Shown: positions 10,590 to 22,358, numbered from the stretch's first letter. The stretch: DNA of 64,000 bases from Diplonema papillatum (GCA_030068145.1 JAPJBO010000541.1:62001-126000); one strand, 5' to 3'. Notes: generated by a model not told the origin, from the letters alone. Numbers and translations are program-made.

Positions 10590-11240
10590 ATGTCAGACCC
10601 AAACCAGGAGCACCTGTACAAGACCCTTGTCGTGGGCGACTACGCCGTGGGGAAGACGAGTCTGATCCAGAGGTACACGACAGGGCAGTTCAACGGACAC
10701 TACCGGATCACCATAGGAGTCGACTTCTGCGCGAAACAAGTTGAATGCGATGGACGAACAGTTACCCTCCAGCTTTGGGACATAGCAGGCCACGAACGAT
10801 TCGGCGCTATGACCCGGGTATACTACAAGTTTGCAACAGCAGCTGTGGTCGTATTTGACTTGACCAGGCCCAGCACGCTGGAGTCGGCGAAGAAGTGGAG
10901 GTCGGATATCAACGCCAAAGTGCTGTTGCCGAATGACCAACCGATCCCGATGCTGCTGGTGGCGAACAAGTGCGACGTGAAGGACAAGGACGGGGAAATC
11001 GAGGCGCTGAAAGCGTCGCTCAACGACTTCTGCGAGCAGAACGGCTTCTTCGGCTGGATGGAGACCAGCGCCGCGGAGAACATCAACATCGAGCAATGCT
11101 TCAAAGCTTTGGTTCACGAAGTCGTGCAGTCCACGCGAGGCATGGCCATCGCACCACCACGCCAGCAAGACGCTTTCTTGATCTCCGGCAGAGCCCAATC
11201 GTATGCTGTTTTCTTCTTGAGAAGGGGCGGCCTGAAGTAG
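10590..11240 (+). CDS. Rab32-like small GTPase
   Basis: The 216-residue product has a P-loop (GDYAVGKT, residues 16-23), switch I Thr41 (TIGVDF), DIAGHERFG at 64-72, NKCD and ETSA. The phrase IAG-ERFG-MTRVYY is the signature of the Rab32/38 subfamily, which acts on lysosome-related organelles and mitochondrial or autophagy membranes (family knowledge). Oddly, the switch II Gln used for hydrolysis is His (AGH). The open frame also ends without the usual C-terminal Cys pair for prenylation; a GTATGC donor near the 3' end, followed by the (TC)n tract, suggests a missed last exon. Upstream, ATG at 10330 before GTAAGT could splice in frame to 10581, adding a short N-terminus; I kept the ATG at 10590. 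Confidence 0.85.
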   Translation: MSDPNQEHLYKTLVVGDYAVGKTSLIQRYTTGQFNGHYRITIGVDFCAKQVECDGRTVTLQLWDIAGHERFGAMTRVYYKFATAAVVVFDLTRPSTLESAKKWRSDINAKVLLPNDQPIPMLLVANKCDVKDKDGEIEALKASLNDFCEQNGFFGWMETSAAENINIEQCFKALVHEVVQSTRGMAIAPPRQQDAFLISGRAQSYAVFFLRRGGLK

Positions 11241-11750
11241 AACAACCCCGTGTAGGACGGAAACGCTGCAAACGGCTACGTTTCCGTTAACTTCTTCTAA
11301 CTTGTCTCTCTCTCTCTCTCTCTCTCCCTTCTTTTTGGCGGGTATGGAAACGCCGTTTCCTTTCAAAGCAAAAGTGCACCGGCGGGGTCCGCCGGGTCTG
11401 CCAGGTCTGCCATCAAGACAGGAAATGTATACCGACGGGGAAAAGGACGTTGCAACCCAGTGGGAAACCCTGGACAAGGAGGGCTCTTAAAAGAGGGAGG
11501 AAAGAGGCATGAGAGTTGGTACCGTGTGGAGTAGACAATATCGTGCGCCTCGCCCGCACACTTGTGTCCGCTTGCGATTGACTTCAAGGCCTACAGGTCC
11601 CAGCCTCCAAATACCAAAGATATGTTGTGTAGTGACGACAGACGGAACGCCGTTATGCGAGGCCGTTGGGAGACGGCTGAAAACAATGAATCGATCGGGA
11701 AAGCAAATACCGCTACTGAAAGCCACAAAGCCAAACAAAAGCGAGGCAGG

Positions 11751-11884
11751 AAGGACATTACCGTGGGAAAGACATAACCGTGGGAAGGACATAACCGTGG
11801 GAAAGCCATAACCGTGGGAAGGACATAACCGTGGGAAGGACAGAACCGTGGGAAGAACATAACCGTTGGAAGGACATAACCGTG
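11751..11884. repeat. 16-bp minisatellite, about eight units
   Basis: The unit CCGTGGGAAAGACATA (variants GGAAGGACATAA and similar) repeats head to tail with a strict 16-base period and few substitutions. Because 16 is not a multiple of three, the array shifts frame through all three readings and is unlikely to be coding. Confidence 0.85.
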
Positions 11885-12402
11885 TCCCCGGTTGCGAAAT
11901 TAGTGCCACGTTGGTGTATCCCCGCAAAGATTTTGCGAATCTCTGAAAGGTTTAGAAGAGTTGTCGTCTGTGCCAGGAATACCGTTTGAACTGCTACTGC
12001 GTCTCATCGTCTGCCCAGTTCGAAAATAGCTGTAGTGTCTCACATGCCCCTACCTTACATGCACACAGGCAACCCGCAGAAGAATCTCGATGCGGCGGCT
12101 GCAAAAAGTAGGCGCCCTCACGTTTCCTCGGTGGGGCGCCGGTGTCGCACGCTCTTTGGTGAAAAAGAGATTCATGCTGCTCCAGCGCAGCATTGCTGCT
12201 CTCGTGCAGATCTGGCACTGCGAACGCTCGCAACGTGGGCTGCTTGCAAGCGTTACGATTTCTTTCCAACACAAGCGTGCCTTGTCATTTTTGATAACCG
12301 TGTGGTTAGCAGCGTATCCCGTTAAATTACTTTCTTTGATGCTGACACACGCGCGGTCTGGTTCACCGCGAGAAAGTCGAGTGGTGTGCCATGGTTCTAG
12401 TG

Positions 12403-13312
12403 ACCCGGAGGTGCCGCCTGCTCATTTGACGGAGGCTAGAGAAGGAGAGAACCAATACAACTACAACGTGGGCTTCTTTTTTTCGAGACATTGCGATGTC
12501 TACTGCTCTCCGAGCACGAGAACACAACAGGGGAAAAGACGAAGCACCATCTTGCCTTGGGGAACGTTTGGTTTGGCCCAACCGAATCTGAACCAAAGTC
12601 TAGTATCGGCCAGAAACGAGGCACGTTGCTTCGTTTTCGAAAAAGGGACCCTGGCGTATGGTCAGTCACCTTTTTGTACCTGCATGTATAATTTGCGCTG
12701 ATTTCCATAGTCTGGGTGCAACTAGTGTGTTGGCTTTTTCCCTTCACAGCAAGAAGCATCCCATCGAAGTTGTCCACTTCAGTTGACTGTTTCAATACGG
12801 CACTCGTTCGTGACTCACGTCGGCCAAGTGTCCGGGCGACATCTCTCAATCTCTGCAGAAGAAGTGTAATTCGTGTCCTGTTTTTAGTTCTTATCTTGGT
12901 CGAGGGAGCCGAAGGCGCATCATTGGACGAAAATGAAGAATCTCTCATAATGATGACACCAGTCGCAGTTGGCGCGTAGCGAGCTGGTTTTATTTTCTTG
13001 ACGGCAATGTGTGAAGGAGAAAGGAGCCGTCCCGGAAGGACCATGCCAAATGCCACCTGAACCGAAGGCAGGGTGCGGTCAACGAAGCAACTTGTTGCGT
13101 GGGTTCGTGGAGGTCAACAGAAAAAGGGCGCGCGCCTATTCTTGCACCATGTTCAGAAGGAAACCCTCATAGTCGCTGCCATTTTGTCAAAGTACGAACG
13201 AGAACACGTGCTCCGGCACAAGAAGTCGGGTTCGACAATAACATTTCACTCTTAAAAAATGACTCATTCGTGTAGTTGTATTGATTCCCCTCCCTTGAAA
13301 TGAGCACCTTTG
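12403..13312. repeat. diverged inverted-repeat unit, possible transposon relic
   Basis: About 110 bp at 12403-12530 reappear inverted at 13195-13312: both read TGCTCATTT, then CAATACAACTACA, a T-rich stretch and GAGCACG. Similarity is partial, perhaps 60-65% by eye. The roughly 680 bp between them hold no recognisable transposase but include a copy of the 7012 motif at 13045-13085. Confidence 0.4.
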
Positions 13313-14546
13313 GGCTTTGTGCGCGAAAGAGAGACTTTCTTGCGACTATGCGCCTGGGGGCATGGTCTCGTACGCGTGACGTTTTCCCGTCAGTTAAACC
13401 ACATACCAGAATTATCCTCCCGTCGTAGTTCTGTTGTGTCATTGGGAACTTCTTGGCTCGTCCGTGAGGTCTATCCTGGACGGGGGACGGGGGGGAGTCT
13501 AGGGTTGGTTGTATTATGTATTATTTGTGTTGTTGCATTATTGTATTATTTGTATTATAAAGTTTCCCATTTTGTAATACAAGTAGTACAAGCGTTCACT
13601 GTGCCTCGTCGCGTCCCTCAATTGCCACGGAGCGGAGCGTCATTTTCCTGTGTGAGAGGGCTCACACAGGTCGCTCGGGTCAAATCTTGCTCTTGAGCGC
13701 AGTAAACGGTTAAACACCTTGTTACAGACGCGGAATTTTCTCAATATGTATACAAGGATCACGAAACAGACGAAAGGTTAGAGGAGAAACGCTAGCCTCA
13801 TGTCCTCTGTGTATTATTATTTGTATTATAAACGGTCAGCTCAATAATACTGCCAACCCTAGGGGGGAGTCGCTCCTTGTCCCGCTTTTTGCAGCCTTTA
13901 TATGCCGCGAGGTACTGACCCACTAACGTCTCGACACCTCAGCAGGGCCTCGTACGAAAAACTATGCAAGAACCTCATCACACCCTTCTCTTGCGGCGCA
14001 AAGCCGCGCGAGAACAGCCCAACTTACTTCGGCCGCTGCAAATCTCGAGGATGTCGCACCACATCAGCACCGTTTGTTTCTCCTCAATCGTGTTTTCGAA
14101 AGTGCATGCTCCGTGCACCTGCTCCATGCTGCCTGCTCTCCATTCGAACGACTGTCACCCGCGCAGAAGGACGTGGGGCTGGCGGACGGAAACCTCCCGC
14201 TCCGCCCTTCCAGCTGAGCCAGCATGATCCGAAAAACAGCTGTTGCCAGCGACAGTAGTGGTCTGGTGGGCCCAGCCACGAAAGTTCCTTCAAGCAAAAG
14301 TGTAAAAGTCAGTATGGCCACGACGCCGTGAAAGGCACAAGACCGCAAGAAGAAAAGGAGAGAGAACGCGCCTCATCTCCTGTCACTGACGCTGTGAAAT
14401 CAAATGATGGTTCCGAACGTAGTTCCAAACCCGTCACTTGACCAAGCTAAGACGAGGAGCGCAATGCGAGGCTGCCGAGACCTCCCCCAGCGTATCGAAA
14501 CAACCCCCGAAAAAGAACCGCGCCCGGCACCCAGGATGGAAAGACC

Positions 14547-16766
14547 ATGAAGGACCATCCCTACTATGCTCTGTTCCGCAAGCACGGCGGTCCCGACGCC
14601 CGCTCGGCCTTCGAGGCGTGCGCGGACGCCGCCGCCCGGCGGCAGTTCCTCGACGCCGTCAGGAGCGGGTGCGAGTTCGCCTACCGGCGGGTGCTGGAGG
14701 CCGAGCTGCGGCCGCTGGTCGACCGACTGGGCGGCCCGGCTGCGCTGGAGGCCCTGCGCCGGCAGTCGCACGCCGCGTCGCAGGAGGTCTGCGACGCGTT
14801 GGGCGACCTCAGCGCCAGCTTCCCGCCCACCGCCGCTGTGCAGGCCGCCATCCTCGCGTTCCTGACCGTCGAAGTCGGCCGGAAGCCGTCGAAGCGCGAG
14901 CTTCTCGAGCAATACGCCGCCCACGACCGCGACGTGAGCGCGAAGCTGGCCTCGGGGCAGGCGCTGTTCCGCACAGACGGCACGCTGAGCAAAACGGCCG
15001 GCGGTTCGTGCGCGCAGAATCAGGCGGGAAAAAAGCGCGAAGTGCGCGTAAGGGATCTGCAGCTCATGGCGGTGAACGAAGGGTGTGTACTGGAGGGGAA
15101 AACGGTTGTGTCGGCAGTGGGCATGGTGGGCGTGCAGACGGTGTTGGAGGACGCGAACGGAGAGTGGGTTGAGGTGGGGTTGTACAATCTGGCTGATGCG
15201 CCAGGGTGCGATATGTCCGGGGTGCTCCCAAAAGGTTGTCGGCTGACCATCAGAGAGCCGTACCTGAAGCTTTTCAAAAGTGGACGCATCGGTATCCGAG
15301 TCGACGATCCGGCAGATATCACCATTACGCTCCCAGATACAGCGCTTCGTGACGGCGAGTCTTTTTCCCTTGACCCTCTTCTCGCCCTCAAAACCGAAGC
15401 CAACAACTGTCTCAAGCGCCAGCCGCCGAACTCCCGTTTTGCGCTGACTCACTACCAGCAAATTCTCACCGCTCTCGTGCCCACGTTCCAGCCTGCAGAC
15501 TTTCTGCAAAGCCGCTCGTCTTCCGGCTTTGACATCTTCTGCAATGCCGCAGACCACCTCCGGCAATCGGAGATTGCGACAAACGTTAGTTCAACCGTTG
15601 AAGACCCGCTTTCTTCCGCCCGACCACAGCCCCCCTCCGCACCACAAGCGGGGGAATCAACAAAGAGCAGTTCAGACAGCCTGACCCTGGCTTCCGCAGT
15701 CCCTGCAGCATCTGTCCCCGAAGCTACGAACCTTCTGCAGACGGTGCTGTCGAACATGTCGCTTTGCGCCTTGAACTTACGGCTGTTCGCGCATGCCGTG
15801 TGCTACGCACTGGCAGGGCTCGCGCTGGAGCCGACAGACATATTGAGGCAGAAGTTACGACTAGCAGACGCGACCCTACACCGCCTGTGCTACCGCCTCG
15901 TTTGCGGGCTCACAGCCGCTGGCCAGTACCCGGCGGCTCTGAGCCTGTTGTCCGCGGTCAACGCGCTGAACCCGTCGAACGAAGCCCTCCGCACCCTGCA
16001 GTCGGTCGTCGGTTATTCAGCAGAAATCTCGCGGAACGGCCCGGCGCAGGGGCGGCACTACACCCTGGACGGAGACCACTCGTGGCTGCTGCCGAAGGGC
16101 TTCGGAGGCAGCGCGGGCTGCTGTTTTCCGCAGTGGGTGAGCTCCAGCATCGCCGTCTCGCGGGCTGACCTGTGGGAGGTGAAGGGCCGAGGGGTCTATG
16201 CGTCGGAGGATTTGCGCGGCGGCGTCGTCGTGCTGCTGGATCGGCCGCTGGTGCTCGCCAGCGGGGGAGGGAAGAGGTTCTCCGTGGTGCAGACGAGGGT
16301 CGGCGACAAATACGCGTCGGACGCCTGCTTGCTGGCGGCCGCGAGCCAGCTGGCCTTCCTCGCCTCGCAGGACGCCGAGGTGCAGCGGATCGTGTCCCAG
16401 CTGCACCACGGGCGCGCCTGCGAAGCGGTCTGCTCGTTCCCATCCCTCTTCTACCGGTTCTCCGGCGATTCCTCTCGGGTCGTGTCCCCGGCCCCGTGGG
16501 GCGACACGGAAAGGCTCCGCCGGGTGCTGTCTTACAACAGCTTCGGCGACCGGTGCGGAGCGGACACCAACAACCTGTACCCCGCCGTTGCGATGTTCAA
16601 CCACGGGAGCGAGCCGAACGCATGCGTCGTCCCGATCGCCACTCCGTCGCGGCAAGAGCTCGCCGTCGCCGTCCTCACCACCAAACCGGTGGCGAAGGGG
16701 TCGGAAATCTGCATTTCGTACACAACAGACGAAGCCGCCCTCGAAAAGTGGGGCATCACTGCCTGA
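14547..16766 (+). CDS. SET-domain protein with helical repeats
   Basis: 739 residues from the ATG at 14547, in one exon. The N-terminal 270 residues are Ala/Arg-rich helices followed by a beta-rich stretch; residues 400-500 look like degenerate TPR helices. The C-terminal SET domain begins at KGRGVYAS (about 545) and ends with NHGSEPN (about 686) and GSEICISYTT, the motifs that b form the cofactor and lysine channel. This layout resembles SMYD and TPR-SET lysine methyltransferases, but the Cys cluster of a MYND finger is not visible, nor is a Cys-rich post-SET segment. The substrate is unknown. Third codon positions are strongly G/C, unlike the flanks. The last 320 bp plus the 3' flank are repeated in tandem directly downstream. 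Confidence 0.75.
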   Translation: MKDHPYYALFRKHGGPDARSAFEACADAAARRQFLDAVRSGCEFAYRRVLEAELRPLVDRLGGPAALEALRRQSHAASQEVCDALGDLSASFPPTAAVQAAILAFLTVEVGRKPSKRELLEQYAAHDRDVSAKLASGQALFRTDGTLSKTAGGSCAQNQAGKKREVRVRDLQLMAVNEGCVLEGKTVVSAVGMVGVQTVLEDANGEWVEVGLYNLADAPGCDMSGVLPKGCRLTIREPYLKLFKSGRIGIRVDDPADITITLPDTALRDGESFSLDPLLALKTEANNCLKRQPPNSRFALTHYQQILTALVPTFQPADFLQSRSSSGFDIFCNAADHLRQSEIATNVSSTVEDPLSSARPQPPSAPQAGESTKSSSDSLTLASAVPAASVPEATNLLQTVLSNMSLCALNLRLFAHAVCYALAGLALEPTDILRQKLRLADATLHRLCYRLVCGLTAAGQYPAALSLLSAVNALNPSNEALRTLQSVVGYSAEISRNGPAQGRHYTLDGDHSWLLPKGFGGSAGCCFPQWVSSSIAVSRADLWEVKGRGVYASEDLRGGVVVLLDRPLVLASGGGKRFSVVQTRVGDKYASDACLLAAASQLAFLASQDAEVQRIVSQLHHGRACEAVCSFPSLFYRFSGDSSRVVSPAPWGDTERLRRVLSYNSFGDRCGADTNNLYPAVAMFNHGSEPNACVVPIATPSRQELAVAVLTTKPVAKGSEICISYTTDEAALEKWGITA

Positions 16767-18130
16767 AAGCAAGGCAAGACAGTGCCGACGAACCAGCTCG
16801 AATCGCCGTGGGAGACACGAGAGAGAGAAAGCCAGTCGTAGACCGCCTAAAGGAAGCTTCCATCCGCCGTTTGTGCAGCAATCACTAACAAGACCCAAGT
16901 CAGTTATCGATCGACTTGTATTTGCGCTTCTACCGGGTTTCCGGCGATTCTTCTCGGGTCGTGTCCCCGGCCCCGTGGGGCGACACGGAAAGGCTCCGCC
17001 GGGTGCTGTCTTACAACAGCTTCGGCGACCGGTGCGGGGCGGACACCAACAACCTGTACCCCGCCGTTGCGATGTTCAACCACGGGGGCGAGCCGAACGC
17101 ATGCGTCGTCCCGATCGCCACTCCGTCGCGGCAAGAGCTCGCCGTCGCCGTCCTCACCACCAAACCGGTGGCGAAGGGGTCGAAAATCTGCATTTCGTAC
17201 ACAACAGGCGAAGCCGCCCTCGAAAAGTGGGGCATCACTGCCTGAAAGCAAGACAAGACAGTGCCGACGAACCAGCTCGAATCGGCGTGGGAGACACGAG
17301 AGAGAAAGCCAGTCGTAGACTGCCTAAAGGAAGCTTCCATCCGCCGTTTGTGCAGCAATCACAAACGAGACCCAAGTCAGTTATCGATCGACTTGTATTT
17401 GCGCCTCTTCTACCGGGTTTCCGGCGATTCTTCTCGGGTCGTGTCCCCAGCCGCGTGGGGCGACACGGAAAGGCTCCGCCGGGTGCTGTCTTACAACAGC
17501 TTCGGCGACCGGTGCGGAGCGGACACCAACAACCTGTACCCCGCCGTTGCGATGTTCAACCACGGGAGCGAGCCGAACGCATGCGTCGTCCCGATCGCCA
17601 CTCCGTCGCGGCAAGAGCTCGCCGTCGCCGTCCTCACCACCAAACCGGTGGCGAAGGGGTCGGAAATCTGCATTTCGTACACAACAGACGAAGCCGCCCT
17701 CGAAAAGTGGGGCATCACTGCCTGAAAGCAAGGCAAGACAGTGCCGACGAACCAGCTCGAATCGCCGTGGGAGACACGAGAGAGAGAAAGCCAGTCGTAG
17801 ACTGCCTAAAGGATGCTTCCATCCGCCGTTTGTGCAGCAATCACTAACGAGACCCAAGTCAGTTATCGATCGACTTGTATTTGCGCCTCTTCTACCGGGT
17901 TTCCGGCGATTCTTCTCGAGTCGTGTCCCCAGCCCCGTGCCTGATAGCAAGGCAAGACACTGCCGACGAACCAGCTCGAATCGCCGTGGGAGACACGAGA
18001 GAAAAAGGACGTCACCGACTGCTTCAGCCAGTCGTAGACTGCTTAAAGGAGGTTTCCATCCGCCGTTTCACGCGGTGTGCAGCAATCACAAACGAGACCC
18101 CAGCCAGTCATCGATCGACTTGTATTTGCA
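16446..18130 (+). repeat. tandem copies of the SET gene 3' end (3.5 units of about 478 bp)
   Basis: The unit starts at CTTCTACCGG in the SET domain and runs through the TGA into 3' flank ending GATCGACTTGTATTTGCG. Units begin near 16446 (in the gene), 16925, 17404 and 17886. The last lacks about 240 internal bases (the SET coding part) and carries a small insertion. Copies two and three keep the C-terminal SET frame open to the same TGA, with few replacements such as GSKICISY and HGGEPN. High identity, including in the noncoding half, points to recent unequal exchange. No splice acceptor is obvious at the unit start. Confidence 0.9.
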
Positions 18131-18812
18131 GAGGATCTCATGCGCCATACAGAGACGAAGCACCGCCGGTCTGTAATACAAAGCGCAACACAGCACTGAT
18201 ATATATGTGTGCGGTCAACTTGCCTTGTTGGGCTGTAGTCTTCCTGGGGGTCAAGGGAAGGTTTCTCAGGCTGGGGCCCTTGCACGGGTTCTGTTTTAGA
18301 GTTTAGAGCTTTTCTGATAAGCCCATCCGTTCAGTACGAGCCTGTTGTTTGCGCTCAATTGCCACTCCTGATGGTACAGCACTTGTCAGCGTGCCAGCAC
18401 TGGTGCTAGATATTGATTGCGTGCTGCCTCCATGCTAACGCCACTGGTGCTGTGCTGACACTAGCACTGCTCTCAGGACGTCTGCTGTTGGTGAGATCGC
18501 CTCTGCCGCTGTGCCGCGCACAGGGCCCTGAGCTGAGCCTGCGAAGGGTCCTGTCGCGCCAACAAAGTGCAAACGACACCGAGAACTGCAGAGACGACAG
18601 CCCCCCAAGATTACAGCGCGGCATCACGATTGTAGGGACATTTAGTATCTGCAAGAAGGTGTCTGCGCCAAGCCGCATATTTTTTTTGTTGACACACACA
18701 CCCACACGGAAAGCGCGTTTTTTTTGCAGGACTATTCCCCTCCCCCCTCTCCTCAACCTGAAACTCAGAATCCTGTTCCTCTGAAGACAACGAATCAGTG
18801 CCAAAGTAGAGA
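18131..18812. other. intergenic and 5' region of the CID gene
   Basis: No gene seen. A pyrimidine-rich stretch with short T runs precedes the CID start codon. Short open frames here have unremarkable composition. Confidence 0.4.
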
Positions 18813-21554
18813 ATGGCGTCAGCTGCAGTAGTTGACGGGCTGGGCGTCGACAATGCGCCGGCTGACAGCACGCTGACGATTCCCATGCTGAAAAAGATCG
18901 CCGCTTTTTGCGAGAAGCTGATGGTCTTAGAAAAGCCGAAAAAGGACGTCATCGAGTACATCAAGACGATGGCGGAAGAGGTCGGCAACGTCGACATTGT
19001 GGCCGGTGTCATCGCCCGGCACATCAAGTTTTCGGAGGGCCCGAAGCTGCTGCTCTGCTGGTACACCCTCGACATCCTCGCGAAGAAGCACCCGGAGACC
19101 TTCGGCCAGGCCTTCGGGCCTCAAATCGAGGATCTCGCCGTCAACCACATGAACTGGACCGACGCCAAAGAAGACGCCAAGTACACCAAGCTGATCGAGA
19201 CCTGGGAAAGGCTTTTCGGCAGCTCCATATGCAGCTCGATCATGGCGCAGAAGGAGTTGGTGAAAGCGGAGCACGCTGCAAAAGAGCACGAAAAGGCGGA
19301 GAGAGTCGCGCGGGGATTGCCGGCGGAGGCGCCGAAGGTTGACGACGACAAAGGACCGACGTGGGAGTCGTCTGCACTCGTGCTTGGAGGCGTCAAGGAC
19401 GGCCAGATCGCTGAGTACGTGGCGCCGTGCAAGTGGTACCTCATTGGCATCTGCTCCAACCCGAAATGCTCCCGCCCGCACCCTCCAGGTATTGTTTTTG
19501 GCGCCATCGTTACTACTATATGAACCAGCGAGGGCTTGTTGCAGCAATAACGAATCAAGTGTTGGAAACCTTTTTGTGGGTGGTTACCTTGTATACTGCC
19601 ATGGAGACGCACATGCGTCACCCAGAACGCTCACATTCAAAATGTGAAAATGAGCACATCGCAAAGCCTAACTCATCCGACACATCCGCAGGCTTGTTTG
19701 GCTCCGTCGACGCGAAGAAGGTGCTCGGTGACTGGATCTGCCGGAAGTGTGGTTACAAGAATCCGGGAGGCAAGAACCGCTGCTGGAGGCGGGACTGCAC
19801 GGGCACGAAGCCGGAAGCCCTGCCGGTGCCGAAGCAGGCGCTCGAGAACCCGTTCAAGGAGCAGTTCGGGTACGACCCCGAAGACGAAGCGGCCGCCGTG
19901 GCGCACTACAAAGACACCGACTGGGCGCAGTGGCGGGAAGATCGCGCTGCGGGTTACAAAAAGATCTTGCTGCACTGCAAGCCGGCAGCCTCCGGGGCGC
20001 GTGCCGAAGAACGTATGCCTTGCCTTCCTGCGATACCGAATCAATACTGCGGGGGCGGGGGTCGAATCCAGCTTCTGTTCTCTACAACCACGCCGTTTGA
20101 AATGCCAGGAGGGAGCACCTTTTTGCGCAACGCAATCTACCTTTTTTCGTGTGCTCCGTGCTGGTAATTCGTAAGGGAAACTCTGATTCTTGGTGGCACA
20201 TCATACCGAGAGGAGATCGGATACGCGGACGTAGACTCGAGGATTTGACGTTGGGACGGTACACAAACAGCTCTTGGCGTTTGCAATGTTCTTGTAGCAC
20301 CAGCAAGAGAGAAAAGAGGCTTTCTTTTCCGTATCCAGTTCAACAGAGAGTGGAAGCGGAAGAAGACTCCGGGTGGTCACAAGCAAGTTGATCGTCGTCT
20401 TAAGACACACGTCATTAGTACACAAACCAACAGCCCCGCCCGCGTTCGGCGAGTACTGCCACTCATGCGCGGCGCAGCTGAAAGCCGGTGCGGCTTTCTG
20501 CTGGAGATGTGGTCAACGGCAACTGCAGGAACCAGCGCCGCCGCCAGAACAGCAGCAGGAGCAGTACGATGATGAAACCGAGCGAGATGACTTGCTCTTC
20601 CCTTCTACTCGGCTTACGGTACCGGATGTCAACTGCCCCATCACACGCCCAGTGGCCAACCTTCTCCGCCTGTGCCGTGAAGTGGTGCGAGCATCAAGCC
20701 ACCTGTCGTATCTTGAAGACATCGTTTCCAGCCTCCGCGAGGTGGCTACCGACCCGACGTACCAACAACTCCCGCTATCAAAATCAGTTGTTATCTTGAA
20801 GGTAATGTTTTTGTCCAAGAATTCACCATCTCGCAAGTTGGTACTGGAGAAGATATGCGAGGGTATAGCGAAGTGACCTGGCGAGGCAGACTAGAACCGA
20901 CCAAATAGCAACGCCAAAAGGCCACTTGACTTTCCATTTGTGCAGCAATAACGCCAACATTCAAGGGCGATGCGCACGATTATGACATGACGACAACTTT
21001 TGAAACCTGCAACTAGGTTGTCAAGGTTTTGAGTGTTTCTGCGAAACTTGCACTCGTTCAAATACACATGCATGTAGCTGTATGCAAAACTTGTAGGTTG
21101 CAAGCACACCATCGTGGACTCCTCGCAGTGCTCTAACTCACGAAAAACTCACACAGGCTGTTTCGCACATTTACAGCGTTTGGGCGTGGAACCAAAGGCC
21201 CCCCGACGCTACGGTGGCCTTCCTCACCGACCTAGGTGCCATGCGAGCTGTGCTGCCTCTGCAGGATATCGACGAAGAGGTGTGTGTGTCTTTGGGTAGA
21301 GCAACCTATTGCTGTTCGGTAGCAACTGGTCGACGCCCGCGGTTCATTTATCATCGAAGATGCGCATTACCTTTCAGACAACAACTTCAAAGCGAAGCTA
21401 CCGTATTCAGTGTTTCCGAAGCGACTCACACAATCCACAGATGTTTGAAACCATTGCGTCCGATGCATCAGCCAGCCAGGCCAGCATGCAATCTTCCGAC
21501 GCGCCGCAGCCCAAGCGGCAGCGTCAAGGCTTCACGGGAACAATCTCGCTGTAG
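18813..21554 (+). CDS. CTD-interacting-domain zinc-finger protein, Pcf11-like
   Basis: Five exons join in frame: 18813-19488, 19692-20012, 20434-20801, 21157-21279 and 21441-21554 (phases 1, 1, 0, 0), giving 533 residues. Residues about 22-145 form a CID fold with LLLCWYTLDILAKKHPETFG and IETWERLFG, as in Pcf11 and related factors that bind the phosphorylated RNA polymerase II tail. Then come a CCCH finger (C-x7-C-x4-C-x3-H, CKWYLIGIC), a RanBP2-type finger (DWICRKCGYKN...C..DC), a four-Cys zinc ribbon (YCHSC...CWRCG), a Gln/Glu-rich linker and a helical region. The last exon ends with a basic cluster (PKRQRQ) that could be a nuclear signal. A role in transcription termination or 3' end processing is likely; assignment to Pcf11 itself is inference. 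Confidence 0.75.
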
Positions 21555-22358
21555 GTGCAATTGGCCGTGTCCGATGCGATCTCCGGCATGGATCCAGCTG
21601 GGGTGCAGACTGACATACTGGTACCTGAGTCAACGTCTCGGCTTGTCGCGTCTTCGATAATACGAAGTAGTCACCTGTTTGTTTTGCGATAGCGAGATGC
21701 TGCTCGTCGGTACTATTTTGCTACACGCACCAACAACGGGGCGCCAGCCAACTACGTCACTAGCTTAACGACCGATGGTGAGTCGTGAGTCAAGAGAAAA
21801 AGAGCGCTAGAACAATGCAATGCAAATAAAAGAAGAGGACTGAGCCACGTCAGAGTCGTAGTATGCAAGGCTAGAGTTAGCCCGGTCTCACCGTCCGCTT
21901 TGCCCTGTAGCATACCGACTTCACTGGCTGAGTGCTCAGTCGGCTTTAATACGGGAAACCTTGCACACGCGTGGCAGGCTTTCCCGGACCTGAGGGCAGC
22001 AGCGGGTTCTTCATCACACAGCGATCGACCGTCCTCTCCATCGCTGCTGCATTTTTAGCCTCTTTCTTCCTGCTTCGTTGTTTTACTCGTCCCGCTTCCC
22101 TTTGTTGTAAGGTTTTTGGCAGGGCGCGTGGCGAGAGCTGCCCCCCACAAATCCGTCAGCGTCCGAGGGAAAGGATGCCGAGGACCGCTCGAGCTACAAG
22201 ACACCGATAGCGTCCGACAAAATCCCCCTGCTTAATTTCGCCGTCGGTCACAAACAGTCCCGGACATGGCTAGCCATAACCCACAACGAAAGCGTGCACC
22301 AAATATACAACACGTACCATATAGCCCTTTCTTGCTCAAAGATAACCCATTTATCAAC

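Larger units (their letters stand above)
11241..14546. other. long repeat-bearing intergenic region
   Basis: Holds a (TC)n tract at 11305-11326, a 16-bp minisatellite, a diverged inverted-repeat unit and a TATTATT-rich stretch at about 13508-13580. A plus-strand frame at 12090-12701 starts with an Arg-rich, hydrophobic N-terminus and a minus-strand frame spans 12436-13056; both are near the length expected by chance and match no family. Confidence 0.4.

Noticed and set aside
12436-13056. 206-codon minus-strand frame
   Set aside because: It lies in the inverted-repeat unit and shows no conserved domain or codon bias.
14400-15566. 388-codon minus-strand frame opposite the SET gene
   Set aside because: Antisense shadow of strongly G/C-ending codons.
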